Source of the DNA: Bosea sp. ANAM02
Lineage (GTDB): Bacteria; Pseudomonadota; Alphaproteobacteria; Rhizobiales; Beijerinckiaceae
DNA length: 64,000 bases
NCBI RefSeq assembly: GCF_011764485.1
Contig: NZ_AP022849.1
Span: forward strand, 620,001-684,000
Direction: 5' to 3'
The notes under the pieces were generated by a model. The model ran no database searches and was not told the origin of the DNA. It saw nothing but the letters and a program-made list of their open reading frames with translations. The translations under genes were made by a program, and so were the position numbers. This document shows positions 9,021 to 18,087 of the stretch, in pieces (the first letter of the stretch is position 1; the number at the start of each line of letters is the position of its first letter).

Positions 9021-11354
9021 ATGTCGGCGTTCAGTTTGAACCTGTTTGTCCGGGCCGCCCGTCGAGAGAAGCTCCCGCAGGCGGTCTATGCCCAGCTCGT
9101 CGATGCCCTGTACGGCACATATGCGAGCTTCGTCGCCGGGATGGTCTGCGGCAGCGCCGTCGGCCTGGTGTCCTGGCTCCGTTCAGGTGATCCCATCTTT
9201 CTTTGGGCAACCGCCGCGATCTTCGGAACCTGCGCGTTCCGGACGGTCATCTTGTTCTGGTACCGGTCGCAACCCCGGGGCGATGACATGCGCCTTCGTG
9301 AGATCGCGGCCTGGGAGCTCCGCTACGCCGCCGGGGCGTGGACCTTCATGCTCGCGCTCGGCGTCACCAGCGCCCTTGGCGTCTACGAAGGGAACGACCT
9401 GATCACGCTGCTCTACGGCAGCGTCGTGGCCGTCGGCTGCGCCGGCGCCATCGCCGGCCGCAACAGCGCGCGCCCATTGATCGTGAGCGGGCAGGTCCTG
9501 CTCTGCTGCGGTCCGCTCGCGATATCCTTGCTGAGCAGCGGCGAGCCCTATCTGCTCGGCGTGTCGGGCATGATCCTGTTGTTCTTCGCCGCGGTCTCCT
9601 CGACCACGAAAACCCTCTATGCAGGGCTGCGCAGGGCTCTCGTCCAGACGCAGGCCGTCCAGAAGCTCGCAGCGCTGCACAAGCGCGAGAAGACGCGCTT
9701 CGACGATGCGCTGAACACCATGAGGGGTGGGCTGTGCATGTTCGACGTCTCGGGCCGCGTCGTCGTCATCAATGCTGGCCTGCGCTGCTACTTCCCGACG
9801 ATCAAGCTTGCCAGCGGAGCGACCATCGGCGGCTTTGTGGAGGCGATCGGCGGAGCGACGCAGGCCAGCACCGAGGATCTCCGTCGCTTCGGCCTGGAGC
9901 TACGCGATCGGCTTGAAGGCGGCCGCCAGACCCCGGTCGAGCTTCTGACTGCCGATGGCAGCATCTTCGAGTTTCGCGTCTCCCTGCGTGCCGAAGGTGG
10001 TGCTGTGGTGGTGGTGGACGACATTTCCGAACGGCGCGCGGCCGAGCGCGAGATCAAGCACCTCGCTCACTTCTGTTCGCTGACGGGCCTGCCCAACCGC
10101 TTCCGTTTCCGCGATGAGATCCAGCGCGTGCTCTCGAACGCGAACAACGGCCTCAGCGGCGATGTCGCCGTCCTCTATGTCGACCTGGACGGCTTCAAGG
10201 AGATCAACGACAGCCTTGGCCATCCGATGGGCGACAAGCTGCTGATCGAGGTCGCCAAGCGACTGCACGAAGCCGCACATGGTGACATGGTGGCGCGCTT
10301 CGGCGGCGACGAGTTCGTTGTTCTGAAGACCAAGAGCGGAAGCTCACCGGAGCAGCTGGCGAAGCGTCTGATCGACGCCATCAGCGAGTCCTACGCGATC
10401 GACGGTCATCACCTCGTCGTAGGCGCCAGCATCGGCATCGCGTCCTGGCCCGGCGACGGCGAGACGGCCGACGACTTGATCCGCAGCGCAGACATGGCTC
10501 TCTACCATGCCAAGAACGCCGGACGCGGCCAGTATGCTCGCTTCGAGCCGCAGATGGACGCCGACGCGCAGCGCCGGCGAGAGATCGAAATGGACCTGCG
10601 GGTCGCCGTCGCGTCCGGAGCCTTCGAGCTTCACTATCAGCCCCTCGTGGATGCATCTAGCGGGCGCATACTCGCCTGCGAAGCTCTGCTCCGCTGGCGG
10701 CATCCGGATAAGGGCCTGATCTCCCCGGCTCAGTTCATCCCGATCGCCGAGGACACCGGCCTAATCGTAGCGATCGGCGACTGGGTTCTGGCCAAGGCCT
10801 GCAAGGATGCAATGAGCTGGCCTCAGGGCACGCGGGTGGCCGTCAACCTGTCGCCCATCCAGTTCAAGCGCGGTGACGTGGTCGGCGCCGTCCTCAGCGC
10901 GTTGCGGACCTCTGGCCTGCCGCCCGAGCGTCTGGAGTGCGAGATCACCGAGTCTCTGATGATGAGCGATACTCCGGCGACCCGTGAGGCTATATCCAGC
11001 CTCTGTGCGATGGGCGTGCGCTTGGCTCTGGACGATTTCGGGACCGGTCACAGCTCGCTCTCGCGGCTGCACGGCATCCCCTTCCACAAGCTCAAGATCG
11101 ACAAGTCCTTCGTCGACAAGCTTGGCCAAACGCCGGAGTCAATGGCAATCGTGAAGGCGATCGTTTCGCTGGCCCGCGAGCTCGGGAAGACGGTGGTCGC
11201 CGAGGGCGTCGAGACCCGCGTTCAAATGGATATCCTGCAGAAGCTCCATGTTACCGAGCTGCAGGGCTACTTCTTCTCGAAGCCGGTCCCGATCGCCGAT
11301 CTTCAAGCGAAGCTGGCCGAGCCCCGGGTGATCAAGCTCGGCCAAGCTGCCTGA
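9021..11354 (+). CDS. Membrane GGDEF-EAL protein (c-di-GMP turnover)
   Basis: 777-aa protein with several transmembrane segments in about 30-200, a PAS-like region (about 225-340, beginning RGGLCMFDVSGRVVVIN), a diguanylate cyclase domain with RFGGDEF near 427, and an EAL phosphodiesterase domain from about 525. The EAL domain keeps its catalytic and metal residues: EALLRW (about 553), NLSPIQF, EITESLMM, DDFGTGHSSL, KIDKSFV, VAEGVET and LQGYFFSKP. The inhibitory I-site Arg before GGDEF is not at the usual place (AHGD). It could make or break c-di-GMP; which dominates cannot be read from sequence. It lies just after rpfF, and a short hairpin (11351-11369) covers its stop and that of the convergent crotonase gene. 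Confidence 0.92.
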   Translation: MSAFSLNLFVRAARREKLPQAVYAQLVDALYGTYASFVAGMVCGSAVGLVSWLRSGDPIFLWATAAIFGTCAFRTVILFWYRSQPRGDDMRLREIAAWELRYAAGAWTFMLALGVTSALGVYEGNDLITLLYGSVVAVGCAGAIAGRNSARPLIVSGQVLLCCGPLAISLLSSGEPYLLGVSGMILLFFAAVSSTTKTLYAGLRRALVQTQAVQKLAALHKREKTRFDDALNTMRGGLCMFDVSGRVVVINAGLRCYFPTIKLASGATIGGFVEAIGGATQASTEDLRRFGLELRDRLEGGRQTPVELLTADGSIFEFRVSLRAEGGAVVVVDDISERRAAEREIKHLAHFCSLTGLPNRFRFRDEIQRVLSNANNGLSGDVAVLYVDLDGFKEINDSLGHPMGDKLLIEVAKRLHEAAHGDMVARFGGDEFVVLKTKSGSSPEQLAKRLIDAISESYAIDGHHLVVGASIGIASWPGDGETADDLIRSADMALYHAKNAGRGQYARFEPQMDADAQRRREIEMDLRVAVASGAFELHYQPLVDASSGRILACEALLRWRHPDKGLISPAQFIPIAEDTGLIVAIGDWVLAKACKDAMSWPQGTRVAVNLSPIQFKRGDVVGAVLSALRTSGLPPERLECEITESLMMSDTPATREAISSLCAMGVRLALDDFGTGHSSLSRLHGIPFHKLKIDKSFVDKLGQTPESMAIVKAIVSLARELGKTVVAEGVETRVQMDILQKLHVTELQGYFFSKPVPIADLQAKLAEPRVIKLGQAA

Positions 11355-11357
11355 CGC

Positions 11358-12065
11358 TTACTGCGTCAGCGCACTCCAGCGCACCGGGTTCACCACCCGC
11401 TGCGCCCGATAGATCAGATAGGCCGCGTTATGTTTGCGGCCTGTCATGTGCATCCAATGACGCGCCTTCGCCAGCGTATCGCCCGGCGCGTGAACCTCCG
11501 CTACGAGGCGCTCGCAAACGAGATCAGACGCGGCGTACGAGGAGCCACGCTCAATGAGTGCGACGGCCCGATCCTCACGCATTTTTCCCGCCAACAGCCT
11601 GCCAGCGACGCCATCAAGGCTCCGCGGCAGCGTAAAGCGAGCCGTGGACGAGGCGATGATCGCGTTGCTCGCCAGCGCGATTTCCAGATCCGATCCGGAC
11701 AGGTCGCCTCGCGCGACAGCAAGCGAGATCACCGGCGCGCGCAGGATCAGGTTCGCGTAGGCATAGAGGAGCTGGTCGAAATGGCTCGGACGCGCCGGTT
11801 CCTTGGCTCGCTCATGCGCCAGGTCGAAAACGATGTAGCGAAGCCGGCCGTCCCACACCCAGCCTTCTGCCTGCTCCATGGCGTCGAGCGCGGCAAGGCA
11901 GTCGGCGTCGTCGAAGCCGGCGAAGCCCTTGGCGATGATGAGCGCACCGGCCTCTTCATCGAAAAGGACCGTGGCTTTGCGCCCGGAAGCCACAGGAACG
12001 AGAGCCGGCTTACGCGTCCCGACGAAAGGACCGCGCTCGTTCATTCCTTCAAAGGCGTGGCTCAT
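11358..12065 (-). CDS. Crotonase-fold protein, RpfF-related, catalytic Glu replaced
   Basis: 235-aa crotonase-superfamily protein. The core GRLRYIVFDLAHER (73-86), ISLAVARGDLSGSDLEIAL (113-131) and ASSTARFTLPRSLDGVAG (138-155) aligns by eye with the RpfF segment of the gene at 8063. The first catalytic Glu is kept (Glu128), but the residue 20 positions later is Arg148 instead of Glu, and the FPGMG loop is gone. I infer a non-catalytic paralogue or one with changed chemistry, perhaps a partner or decoy of the DSF synthase. It lies convergent to the GGDEF-EAL gene, with stops three bases apart. Confidence 0.65.
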   Translation of the reverse strand: MSHAFEGMNERGPFVGTRKPALVPVASGRKATVLFDEEAGALIIAKGFAGFDDADCLAALDAMEQAEGWVWDGRLRYIVFDLAHERAKEPARPSHFDQLLYAYANLILRAPVISLAVARGDLSGSDLEIALASNAIIASSTARFTLPRSLDGVAGRLLAGKMREDRAVALIERGSSYAASDLVCERLVAEVHAPGDTLAKARHWMHMTGRKHNAAYLIYRAQRVVNPVRWSALTQ

Positions 12066-12215
12066 AACCGGTCTCTCCTGATCATTAAGGAAAGATTAAC
12101 CGGACTATCCAGAATCTGACAATGGCCAATCCTGCGAGTCCTTCATCCACGGCGCGCGCGCCCGCCCAGCTTGAACGTCGAGAGCGACCGCGTAGAGTAG
12201 TGGCCCTTCGGTTCG

Positions 12216-12719
12216 GTGGTGGTGCCTTTGATTGACGAAAACAGGCGGGGCAATGCCCGCGGTCGCATTTCCCGGATCCGTCAGGCCGATGCCGACCATC
12301 AGGTCGTTACCGTCGTCACACCCACATCGGATCGGCTTCGCCATCGCCGGCGTCCCTGCGAGGAATGTCCGTGGCGGAAGGACGCTCCCCGGGGCGCATT
12401 CCCGGCCGAGGCTTATCGCCATTCCGCCGACACCGCTCATGACATGTCGCAATCGCAATTCAGCTGCCACATGTCAGGGGCGGAAAAGGTCAGCACCTGC
12501 GCCGGCTTCCTGCTTCGTGGAGCGGACCACAACCTGGCGATCCGGATGGCCATGCGCGAAGGGCGCTTTGATCCCGCCGATGTGACGGATGATGGGATCG
12601 AGCTGTATGCGGGCTATCGCTCCATGGCGATCGCTAACGGTGTCGATCCAGCAGACGCGACCATTGCCGGCTGCCGCGGTGCTGACGAGATCCCGCATAG
12701 GAGAGAGCGCGATCTCTAG
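12216..12719 (+). CDS. DUF6283-like Cys-rich protein
   Basis: Up to 167 aa; the conserved part starts near residue 47 with CEECPWRKDAPRGAFPAEAY and continues with FSCHMSG and CAGFLLRGADHNLAIRMA. This Cys/His pattern (CxxCPWR...CH...C.G) matches the DUF6283 group, probable metal-binding proteins common on phages and plasmids. The true start is uncertain: GTG codons at 12216-12224 are the only obvious choices and the first 40 residues look non-conserved. The 150-base gap before it holds a TTAAGGAAAGATTAA stretch (12086-12100) but no clear promoter. Role unknown. Confidence 0.55.
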   Translation: MVVPLIDENRRGNARGRISRIRQADADHQVVTVVTPTSDRLRHRRRPCEECPWRKDAPRGAFPAEAYRHSADTAHDMSQSQFSCHMSGAEKVSTCAGFLLRGADHNLAIRMAMREGRFDPADVTDDGIELYAGYRSMAIANGVDPADATIAGCRGADEIPHRRERDL

Positions 12720-12779
12720 CTCCTACGGGCTGTCGTGGGTTTCACCGCCGCATGCCATGGTCCAGGCAGGAGACCGCAC

Positions 12780-13337
12780 ATGCATCGTTTCGCCACCATC
12801 ATCGAGAACGCCCCTGCGGGCCATACTGTGCTCGTCTGGGAAGAGGCCGAGGGCGGCGCCTGCAAAGTCGTCGAGCGCGGCGACGAGGCTCCTGGTGGCC
12901 TGGACGTCTATACCTTCGATGTGCAGACGACCTTCTCGCCTCGCGCCTCAGGCAACGCCGGCAAATATCCCGTCTCTGACGCCAAAGGCGCTCCGCTCTG
13001 GCCGGGGGCACGGATTCGTTTCCGCATCCCGACCCACTACATCAACACCGCTGGCGGCGAGGGCACCTTCAAAGCGGTCGACGCGTTCGGAGGCGCCTAT
13101 TTCGATTCTGACGAGCCTCTGAATGTCTACTCGCGCACGGGCTTCATCGAAGCGGTTCGCCGCGAGCAGACCGCCGCCGTGTCGGAATACCAGTATGAAG
13201 GGCCGCAGCGCGGCTTCCTGATGCTCGCGCGAAAGCTGGGCGACCGCCACGAGCACGGCCAGACCGATATCGGCATCGAGCTGACCAGCGACCCCCGCTC
13301 GGTCTGCTCACTCGTGCCGTCTGCGCCCCGACCCTGA
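12780..13337 (+). CDS. Hypothetical protein
   Basis: 185-aa soluble protein starting MHRFATIIENAPAG, with a GGAG 7-10 bases before the ATG at 12780; a frame extension to 12735 is not needed. The composition is balanced, beta-rich, with no signal peptide. A segment RIRFRIPTHYINTAGGEGTF is the most conserved-looking part, but no family is recognised. It is separated by 6 bases from the convergent gene at 13344. Confidence 0.6.
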   Translation: MHRFATIIENAPAGHTVLVWEEAEGGACKVVERGDEAPGGLDVYTFDVQTTFSPRASGNAGKYPVSDAKGAPLWPGARIRFRIPTHYINTAGGEGTFKAVDAFGGAYFDSDEPLNVYSRTGFIEAVRREQTAAVSEYQYEGPQRGFLMLARKLGDRHEHGQTDIGIELTSDPRSVCSLVPSAPRP

Positions 13338-13343
13338 GTGAAA

Positions 13344-14081
13344 TCAGGCGACCGACGCTCCTCGGAAGGCGTCTACCGGCACCTTGCCGTCGGGGAAGGC
13401 GATCGCGAAGGCGCTAGGCACTTCAATCGACAGCACCTGGAACCGGGAGTTGCTCTGGCTTGGGTCCGCGGTGAAGTGAACGAAGTCGCGCACGATGCCC
13501 TTGCTCGCTGCGACCAGGCTTATTTCCTCCGGACTGGGATCGCGCGAGAGCAGCAGATGCGTCGCGATCGTCTCGGCCCCCGCACGCCAGGCGATCGCCT
13601 TCCCGCTCTTGGTCGTTGAGATGGCGGGGATCAGGATCTCGCCAAGCCGAATGGGCGATTTCACAACCGGTGCGCGGGCGATGACCCGGCTTGTGGCAGC
13701 TCCCGCCGTGTTCTTCTCGATCACCTTCGCCTTTGCGGCGGCCTCGAAGGCCCCGATGACCTGGCCGACAGGCTTTCCGCTGGAGGGAGCCTCACAGCGA
13801 ATGACGAACTCGCCCAGGTCCGGCGACGACACCGTGCAAAACAAACTCCAATCGGAGGGGGCGAAGGCAACGGACGGAGCGTCTCCATTCAACGTCTGCA
13901 TAGCAATCTGCCGCGCCGTATAACGGACGTTCCCACTGCGCACGGAGGGCCCGAAGGCGGTGAGGCTGACCACGAGATATCCGGTGTCGCGCTCGATGAT
14001 GCCGACCGCGCCGACCGGCTCGCGCGACAGATGGTCGAGCAGTGCCTCAGCCGAACGATAGACCTCGATCTGTCGCATCAA
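13344..14081 (-). CDS. Hypothetical protein
   Basis: 245-aa soluble protein beginning MMRQIEVYRSAEALLDHLSR. The first 75 residues look like a small alpha/beta sensor-type fold (GAVGIIERDTGYLVVSLTAFG), but no motif confirms this. The middle is Ala/Lys-rich. It forms a probable operon with the 147-aa gene upstream (2-base gap). No recognised family. Confidence 0.55.
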   Translation of the reverse strand: MMRQIEVYRSAEALLDHLSREPVGAVGIIERDTGYLVVSLTAFGPSVRSGNVRYTARQIAMQTLNGDAPSVAFAPSDWSLFCTVSSPDLGEFVIRCEAPSSGKPVGQVIGAFEAAAKAKVIEKNTAGAATSRVIARAPVVKSPIRLGEILIPAISTTKSGKAIAWRAGAETIATHLLLSRDPSPEEISLVAASKGIVRDFVHFTADPSQSNSRFQVLSIEVPSAFAIAFPDGKVPVDAFRGASVA

Positions 14082-14083
14082 TA

Positions 14084-14527
14084 TCAGCTCCGGCGTTCCG
14101 CGGCGGCGGCGAGAGCCTCGAAGTACGTGAAGACTTCAGTACGGCTCAGATCGCTGAGCTCGTGCGGCTTCACCTGGCCCATCAAATGCTCGGTGTCCTC
14201 GATCGCGGCGCAGCTGCTGACGACCTGGGAAATGGTCTCCGTTCCACCGTCGCGCGAAGACTTGTGGAACGCCTTGAGCAGGAGCAGCACGCCGCGTGGG
14301 GCCTTCGCGTCCCGGTCGAGTAGGGCCTCCTCGTGACCCTTGATGAGCGCCTCGAGGCCCTTGTGCCATTGCATGCCGGCGAGCCGCATCGCGCCGAGCG
14401 CTCTATAGACAGTTGCCCGCTCGTTGTCCTTGACGAAGATGGTCGGCGGCGACACGACCGCAACGACGGAGGCGGGCGCCTCCACCAGACCGTCGAGATC
14501 TTCTCCGCCCATTCCTGCTTCGACCAT
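14084..14527 (-). CDS. Hypothetical helical protein
   Basis: 147-aa protein, helical from about residue 35 on (ATVYRALGAMRLAGMQWHKGLEALI), with the N terminus carrying a hydrophobic Val-rich strand. First gene of a two-gene operon with the 245-aa gene. An upstream region (14528-14640) contains a GTTCTT...AAGGAAC inverted stretch related to the repeated regulatory motif. No function recognised. Confidence 0.55.
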   Translation of the reverse strand: MVEAGMGGEDLDGLVEAPASVVAVVSPPTIFVKDNERATVYRALGAMRLAGMQWHKGLEALIKGHEEALLDRDAKAPRGVLLLLKAFHKSSRDGGTETISQVVSSCAAIEDTEHLMGQVKPHELSDLSRTEVFTYFEALAAAAERRS

Positions 14528-14640
14528 GGATTGTCCTCGATTTCCCGTGGATGATCACCAGCATCAAGGTGTCGGTCAACGGTTCTTGAATTACCAGTAA
14601 GGAACAACGGTGGATCGCCACCAACAAGGTCCTTCAATCG

Positions 14641-15291
14641 ATGCGATTCGTGATCCTTGCATTCGCAGTAGCAGCTCTCGGCGCGGCGCCCGCGCAGGCG
14701 AAGGGCGACCAGGAAGCCATCGCGACCGTCCGGTCGGCGCTCGATCGAGGGCACGGCCAGTCGTGCTCTCTCTCTGCCGAGCCGGTGGCACGGGGAGGCT
14801 ATTATCCCTGCCTGGATATCGGGCCCTATCGCTTCGTTGCCGAGTATGGCCGTATGCGCGGCTTCGTTCTGATCGAAGGTCAGCCACCGTTCCCCATCCT
14901 TCACGCCGAGTCAGGACAGGTCGAGTTCCTCGTCCGCGGGCCCTGGCAGGACGATCTCGCTGAACGGGTCTCAGCCTGGTGGGAGGACGAGGTTTCAGGT
15001 GGACGGGCCCGTCGCGAGGCCCAGGAACAAGGAACCAAACGTCAGAGCGATGCCGAAAAGGCTGTCAGGCGCTTCACCAACCCGTCGCCCGCGCCAATCT
15101 CGGAGCCTGCGGCGCCGCAGCAGTTCGTCCCGCCACCGGTTGGCGTTGTCGGCGCTCCGGCTCGCAGGCAGTCCTCGGCACCGTCAGCTCCTCTTCCAGG
15201 CGGACCTATCGCATTGCGCGACCTGCCAGGCGGCCCAGCTCAGCCACCATCCCGGCAGGATCTCGGTGGCGTGAGCGATCCCAGGTTCTAA
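14641..15291 (+). CDS. Secreted Pro-rich hypothetical protein
   Basis: 216-aa protein with a clear signal peptide (MRFVILAFAVAALGAAPAQA) cleaved after about residue 20. The mature part has one disulphide candidate pair (Cys in GQSCSLS and YYPCLDIG) in a small globular domain (20-125), then a low-complexity Pro/Ala/Gln tail. Probably periplasmic. It overlaps the stop of the convergent 475-aa gene by 4 bases (CTAA). It could be an accessory part of the conjugation apparatus, but nothing in the sequence shows this. Confidence 0.6.
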   Translation: MRFVILAFAVAALGAAPAQAKGDQEAIATVRSALDRGHGQSCSLSAEPVARGGYYPCLDIGPYRFVAEYGRMRGFVLIEGQPPFPILHAESGQVEFLVRGPWQDDLAERVSAWWEDEVSGGRARREAQEQGTKRQSDAEKAVRRFTNPSPAPISEPAAPQQFVPPPVGVVGAPARRQSSAPSAPLPGGPIALRDLPGGPAQPPSRQDLGGVSDPRF

Positions 15292-16715
15292 GGGGTCATA
15301 CCCGGCGCGGGGGATATGATGGCCTTGATCTCCTCGAAGTCAGAGGCGTCATTGGCAAGCACAGTGCGCGTGCCCTCGTCATCCAGCTCGACACGGAACG
15401 TCGATGACGTCGCGAGCGACTTTCCAGCTTCCCCGAAGACATAGGCATACTGACCGGCGCCGACCTGCTTGCGAAGGCACGGCCCGCTTGAGGATCCGAA
15501 CTGTTTGAAGCCGTCAACCTTCAACAGGTCGACCACGGGGCTCTTCACGACCGTCGACGACCCCAACGGCAATGCCTTGAGGATCTCGGAGCGTTCCTGG
15601 CTGGTTCTCTGTTGGACCAGCGTATAGGTCGCAGGCCTGGCCCGAGCGACAGCCGGGACGGCAGGGGCGTTCCGAGGCCGGGCAAGCCGCGGCGGGACGA
15701 CTGCCGGCCCGGCATCATGTTCCAGCTGCGGGCGGGCGGCCGCGATCTGTCGACGCTGCATCCCCGCCAACTCCTGAGGATGGTCGCGGTAGTACCGCAG
15801 TCCCCCGTGCCAGCGGTAAATGTAGGTCGAGTCGGCCGGCGCGCCCATCTCGACCAGTTCCTGCACGAGAAGGAAGGATTCCGTTTCCGTGCAGGCAACG
15901 ATCACGCGGGGTGTATAGTCCGGCATCACGGTCGCGAATGTGAGCTCGCGAGCATCGACCACACGTCCGCCGCCGGCCCCCAGCACCCACTCCGCGATCG
16001 CGTTGAGCTCCCATGCCTCGGAGGGGTAGCCCTGACCGTTGAGGTTCGCCATCACCTGGATCGAGCCGAGGGGATCGTGCCCCATCTGCGTCATGACAGC
16101 TTCATGCTCGGCAAAGCACGGGAACCGGCGGAAAACGCCGCGGCCTAGGCCTCGGATCTGGTTCTGGTAGTAGCGCGGAAGGTCGTAAACACGATGCCAA
16201 CGCGGCTGGGCAGGGGGCGCCTGCCAGTTCGGGTCGCGCGCGAACACGTTCCGCTGCTGAACTGCAGGCAGGTTTTCTGGCGGCCGCGGGGGAGGCGGAG
16301 GCAGCTCGTCGACGCCGGGACCGTCCCGTCGTAGGAGCTCGATCTGACGAGCCCTTTCGGCATGGACGGCAGCGAGGCGCCCCAGGTTCCCGCGCGGCAT
16401 TGCTGCCATCCGGGCCGCCTCTGCGTCTGAAATCTCGTCTTGGATTGGAGGGAGCTGATTGAGCAGCGCGGCGGCCCGGACGATAGCCTCCGGATCGAAA
16501 TCGACCTGTCCCAGCGCTCGGGCGGTTTCTTCGGCCGTCGCGTCTTCGCCAGGCGCCTGCGCGCCCTCTGGCGCCGGCGGATCAATCTGAACGTCCCTCT
16601 CGGGCTGTGGCGTGGCCGCGACTTCGCCCTTCGAGACGGCGATCTCGATGTCGAGCTCGACCTTGTCGGCAACAAGGTCCTCTGTCGGGAGCGGCTTCTT
16701 CTCGTTCTCGGGCAT
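15288..16715 (-). CDS. Large hypothetical protein with disordered N terminus
   Basis: 475-aa protein. Residues 1-165 are acidic, Pro/Ala-rich and probably disordered (a DELPPPPPRPPE stretch near 140). A globular region follows (about 170-310; WHRVYDLPRYYQNQIRGLG, FRRFPCFAEHEAVMTQMG, YTPRVIVACTETESFLLVQELVEMGAP). A second Pro/Arg linker leads to a C-terminal domain of about 100 residues with KSPVVDLLKVDGFKQFGSSSG. No signal peptide or membrane segment, so probably cytoplasmic. It is not assigned to any family. Confidence 0.6.
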   Translation of the reverse strand: MPENEKKPLPTEDLVADKVELDIEIAVSKGEVAATPQPERDVQIDPPAPEGAQAPGEDATAEETARALGQVDFDPEAIVRAAALLNQLPPIQDEISDAEAARMAAMPRGNLGRLAAVHAERARQIELLRRDGPGVDELPPPPPRPPENLPAVQQRNVFARDPNWQAPPAQPRWHRVYDLPRYYQNQIRGLGRGVFRRFPCFAEHEAVMTQMGHDPLGSIQVMANLNGQGYPSEAWELNAIAEWVLGAGGGRVVDARELTFATVMPDYTPRVIVACTETESFLLVQELVEMGAPADSTYIYRWHGGLRYYRDHPQELAGMQRRQIAAARPQLEHDAGPAVVPPRLARPRNAPAVPAVARARPATYTLVQQRTSQERSEILKALPLGSSTVVKSPVVDLLKVDGFKQFGSSSGPCLRKQVGAGQYAYVFGEAGKSLATSSTFRVELDDEGTRTVLANDASDFEEIKAIISPAPGMTP

Positions 16716-16851
16716 GTCTACCGTTCAAATCTCAGGTCTTTGGCGTGACGCCATGTTCTGCTCCGAACGCGAAAGCCGCAAGCAGCAGTCCGCGCTGGCG
16801 CCGCGGTGGGCCTCGTGTGAGAATCCGTGAAACTATCCTTGAGGTCACATC

Positions 16852-17202
16852 ATGCTTCGATTCGCAATCCTCGCCATCGCCGCCATCGCCTTGGGTGGCT
16901 GCGCCAACGATCGAGTCGTCGGCGGCGCACTGATCGGCGGCGGCGCCGGTGCCGTCGTCGGGGGCGTTGCTACGGGCAATGTCGGCGGCGCAGCGGCAGG
17001 CGCCGCGATCGGCGCGGTGGGCGGCGCCATCGTTGCTGACGCGACTGATCCTCGACCTGGCGTGAAATGCGTCCGGCCGGGATACGACTGGTACGGAAAC
17101 CCTGTCTGCTTTGCGGTCGCGGTACCAGCCGACTATCACCGCGGCGATTATGTCGTCTATTACCAGGACGGCGGCGTCGGGCGGCGCTTCTTCGGCTACT
17201 GA
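16852..17202 (+). CDS. Glycine-zipper lipoprotein
   Basis: 116-aa protein with a lipoprotein signal (MLRFAILAIAAIALGGC, lipobox LGGC with Cys17) followed by a glycine-zipper (GGALIGGGAGAVVGGV, GGAAAGAAIGAVGGAI; about 24-62) and a short Cys-containing C-terminal domain ending in an aromatic tail. This layout is typical of outer-membrane-associated glycine-zipper/17-kDa-like lipoproteins. It overlaps the 3' end of the convergent membrane gene by 7 bases. Confidence 0.8.
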   Translation: MLRFAILAIAAIALGGCANDRVVGGALIGGGAGAVVGGVATGNVGGAAAGAAIGAVGGAIVADATDPRPGVKCVRPGYDWYGNPVCFAVAVPADYHRGDYVVYYQDGGVGRRFFGY

Positions 17203-17651
17203 ACGGCCTTGAGGCGGGCGGCCATTTCGTCAACCCGCCGCAGTGCGCGGCGGGCATAGATCGCGGCAGACTGGCACGACAGCGCGGCGATGAGTGCGCC
17301 GATCGAGCCCGCAATCATGTGGTCTTGGGGCAGGGCGGTTGCGACGCTCCGCGTGGCCCCGGTCCCGGCGGCGCCCCCGATGACCACCGCTGCGAGGATC
17401 ACCGACAGCATCTGATCGCGCAGGAAAATCGCTGCGAGGGCCGGCAAGGTCATGCAGATGGGAACAAGGGCCGGGACGCGGCTCGCGACCTCCAGTAGCA
17501 GCGAGACCGCTTCTTCACTGTTCAGCCCAGCCGCGTGAAGCAGGAGGAAGCCCAGGAGCGCCGCGACGGCCGTCGGCACGACCATGCTGGCAACGGCAAC
17601 CTCAAGGATGCGTTCGCCCCAAACCGCTGCCCTTGCAAAACGCGCCTTCAC
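17196..17651 (-). CDS. Inner-membrane hypothetical protein
   Basis: 151-aa protein with three or four hydrophobic segments (about 14-42, 62-80, 81-100 and 112-130) and a charged C terminus ending in a helix (RRALRRVDEMAARLKAVQ). The GTG start at 17651 overlaps the stop of the preceding gene (GTGA), so the two are translationally coupled. A longer in-frame reading to 18008 exists, but its first half is an off-frame shadow of the preceding gene. It may belong to the conjugation apparatus, which is inference from the membrane location and distance of 6 kb to dotI. Confidence 0.6.
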   Translation of the reverse strand: MKARFARAAVWGERILEVAVASMVVPTAVAALLGFLLLHAAGLNSEEAVSLLLEVASRVPALVPICMTLPALAAIFLRDQMLSVILAAVVIGGAAGTGATRSVATALPQDHMIAGSIGALIAALSCQSAAIYARRALRRVDEMAARLKAVQ

Positions 17652-18001
17652 GGCAGGCCGCCGGCCTGCTGAACCATCGCGAGGATTCGCTGCCCGATCG
17701 GACGCAGGTGCTGGACGATGTCCTGATCTGTAATCATTCCCGTGTACCAGCCGGCTCCAACGCCGATCACCGCCAGCACTGCGAGCGAGACGGCTGCCTC
17801 GGCCGCACGGATAGCGAGCCCCAACGGAGCGAGCGTGACCTGGAAGCAGGTCAGAAGCACGCGCGGAGCGTCGAAATACCAGGGCTTTGCCCAAGAGCCG
17901 AGATCGCCAATCGCGGATGCCTCGCGCACTCGGTCGACCGTCTTCGCTGCCTGGACGCGCGGCGCGCGCGGTGCAGGGGCCTCTTTGCCAACGTCGCTCA
18001 T
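17648..18001 (-). CDS. Small membrane protein
   Basis: 117-aa protein starting MSDVGKEAPAPR, with a cytosolic basic N terminus (1-40), a WAKPWYFDAPRVLL amphipathic stretch and one or two hydrophobic segments (about 50-85, VSLAVLAVIGVGAGWYTG). The size and topology resemble small inner-membrane Icm proteins, but no sequence match can be shown. It overlaps the following membrane gene by 4 bases (GTGA). The gap to the divergent gene at 18088 is 86 bases. Confidence 0.6.
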   Translation of the reverse strand: MSDVGKEAPAPRAPRVQAAKTVDRVREASAIGDLGSWAKPWYFDAPRVLLTCFQVTLAPLGLAIRAAEAAVSLAVLAVIGVGAGWYTGMITDQDIVQHLRPIGQRILAMVQQAGGLP

Positions 18002-18087
18002 CAACCACTCAATCAACAAGGAATCATTCGAAGCTTGAAGGTTTGAAGAACATGGATGAAGAATCAAGACACCCCATGGAGTGAATC

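Noticed and set aside
17196..18008. One 270-aa membrane protein
   Set aside because: The first half is an off-frame reading of the 117-aa gene at 17648-18001. The GTGA overlap at 17648-17651 marks the true start of a separate 151-aa protein.
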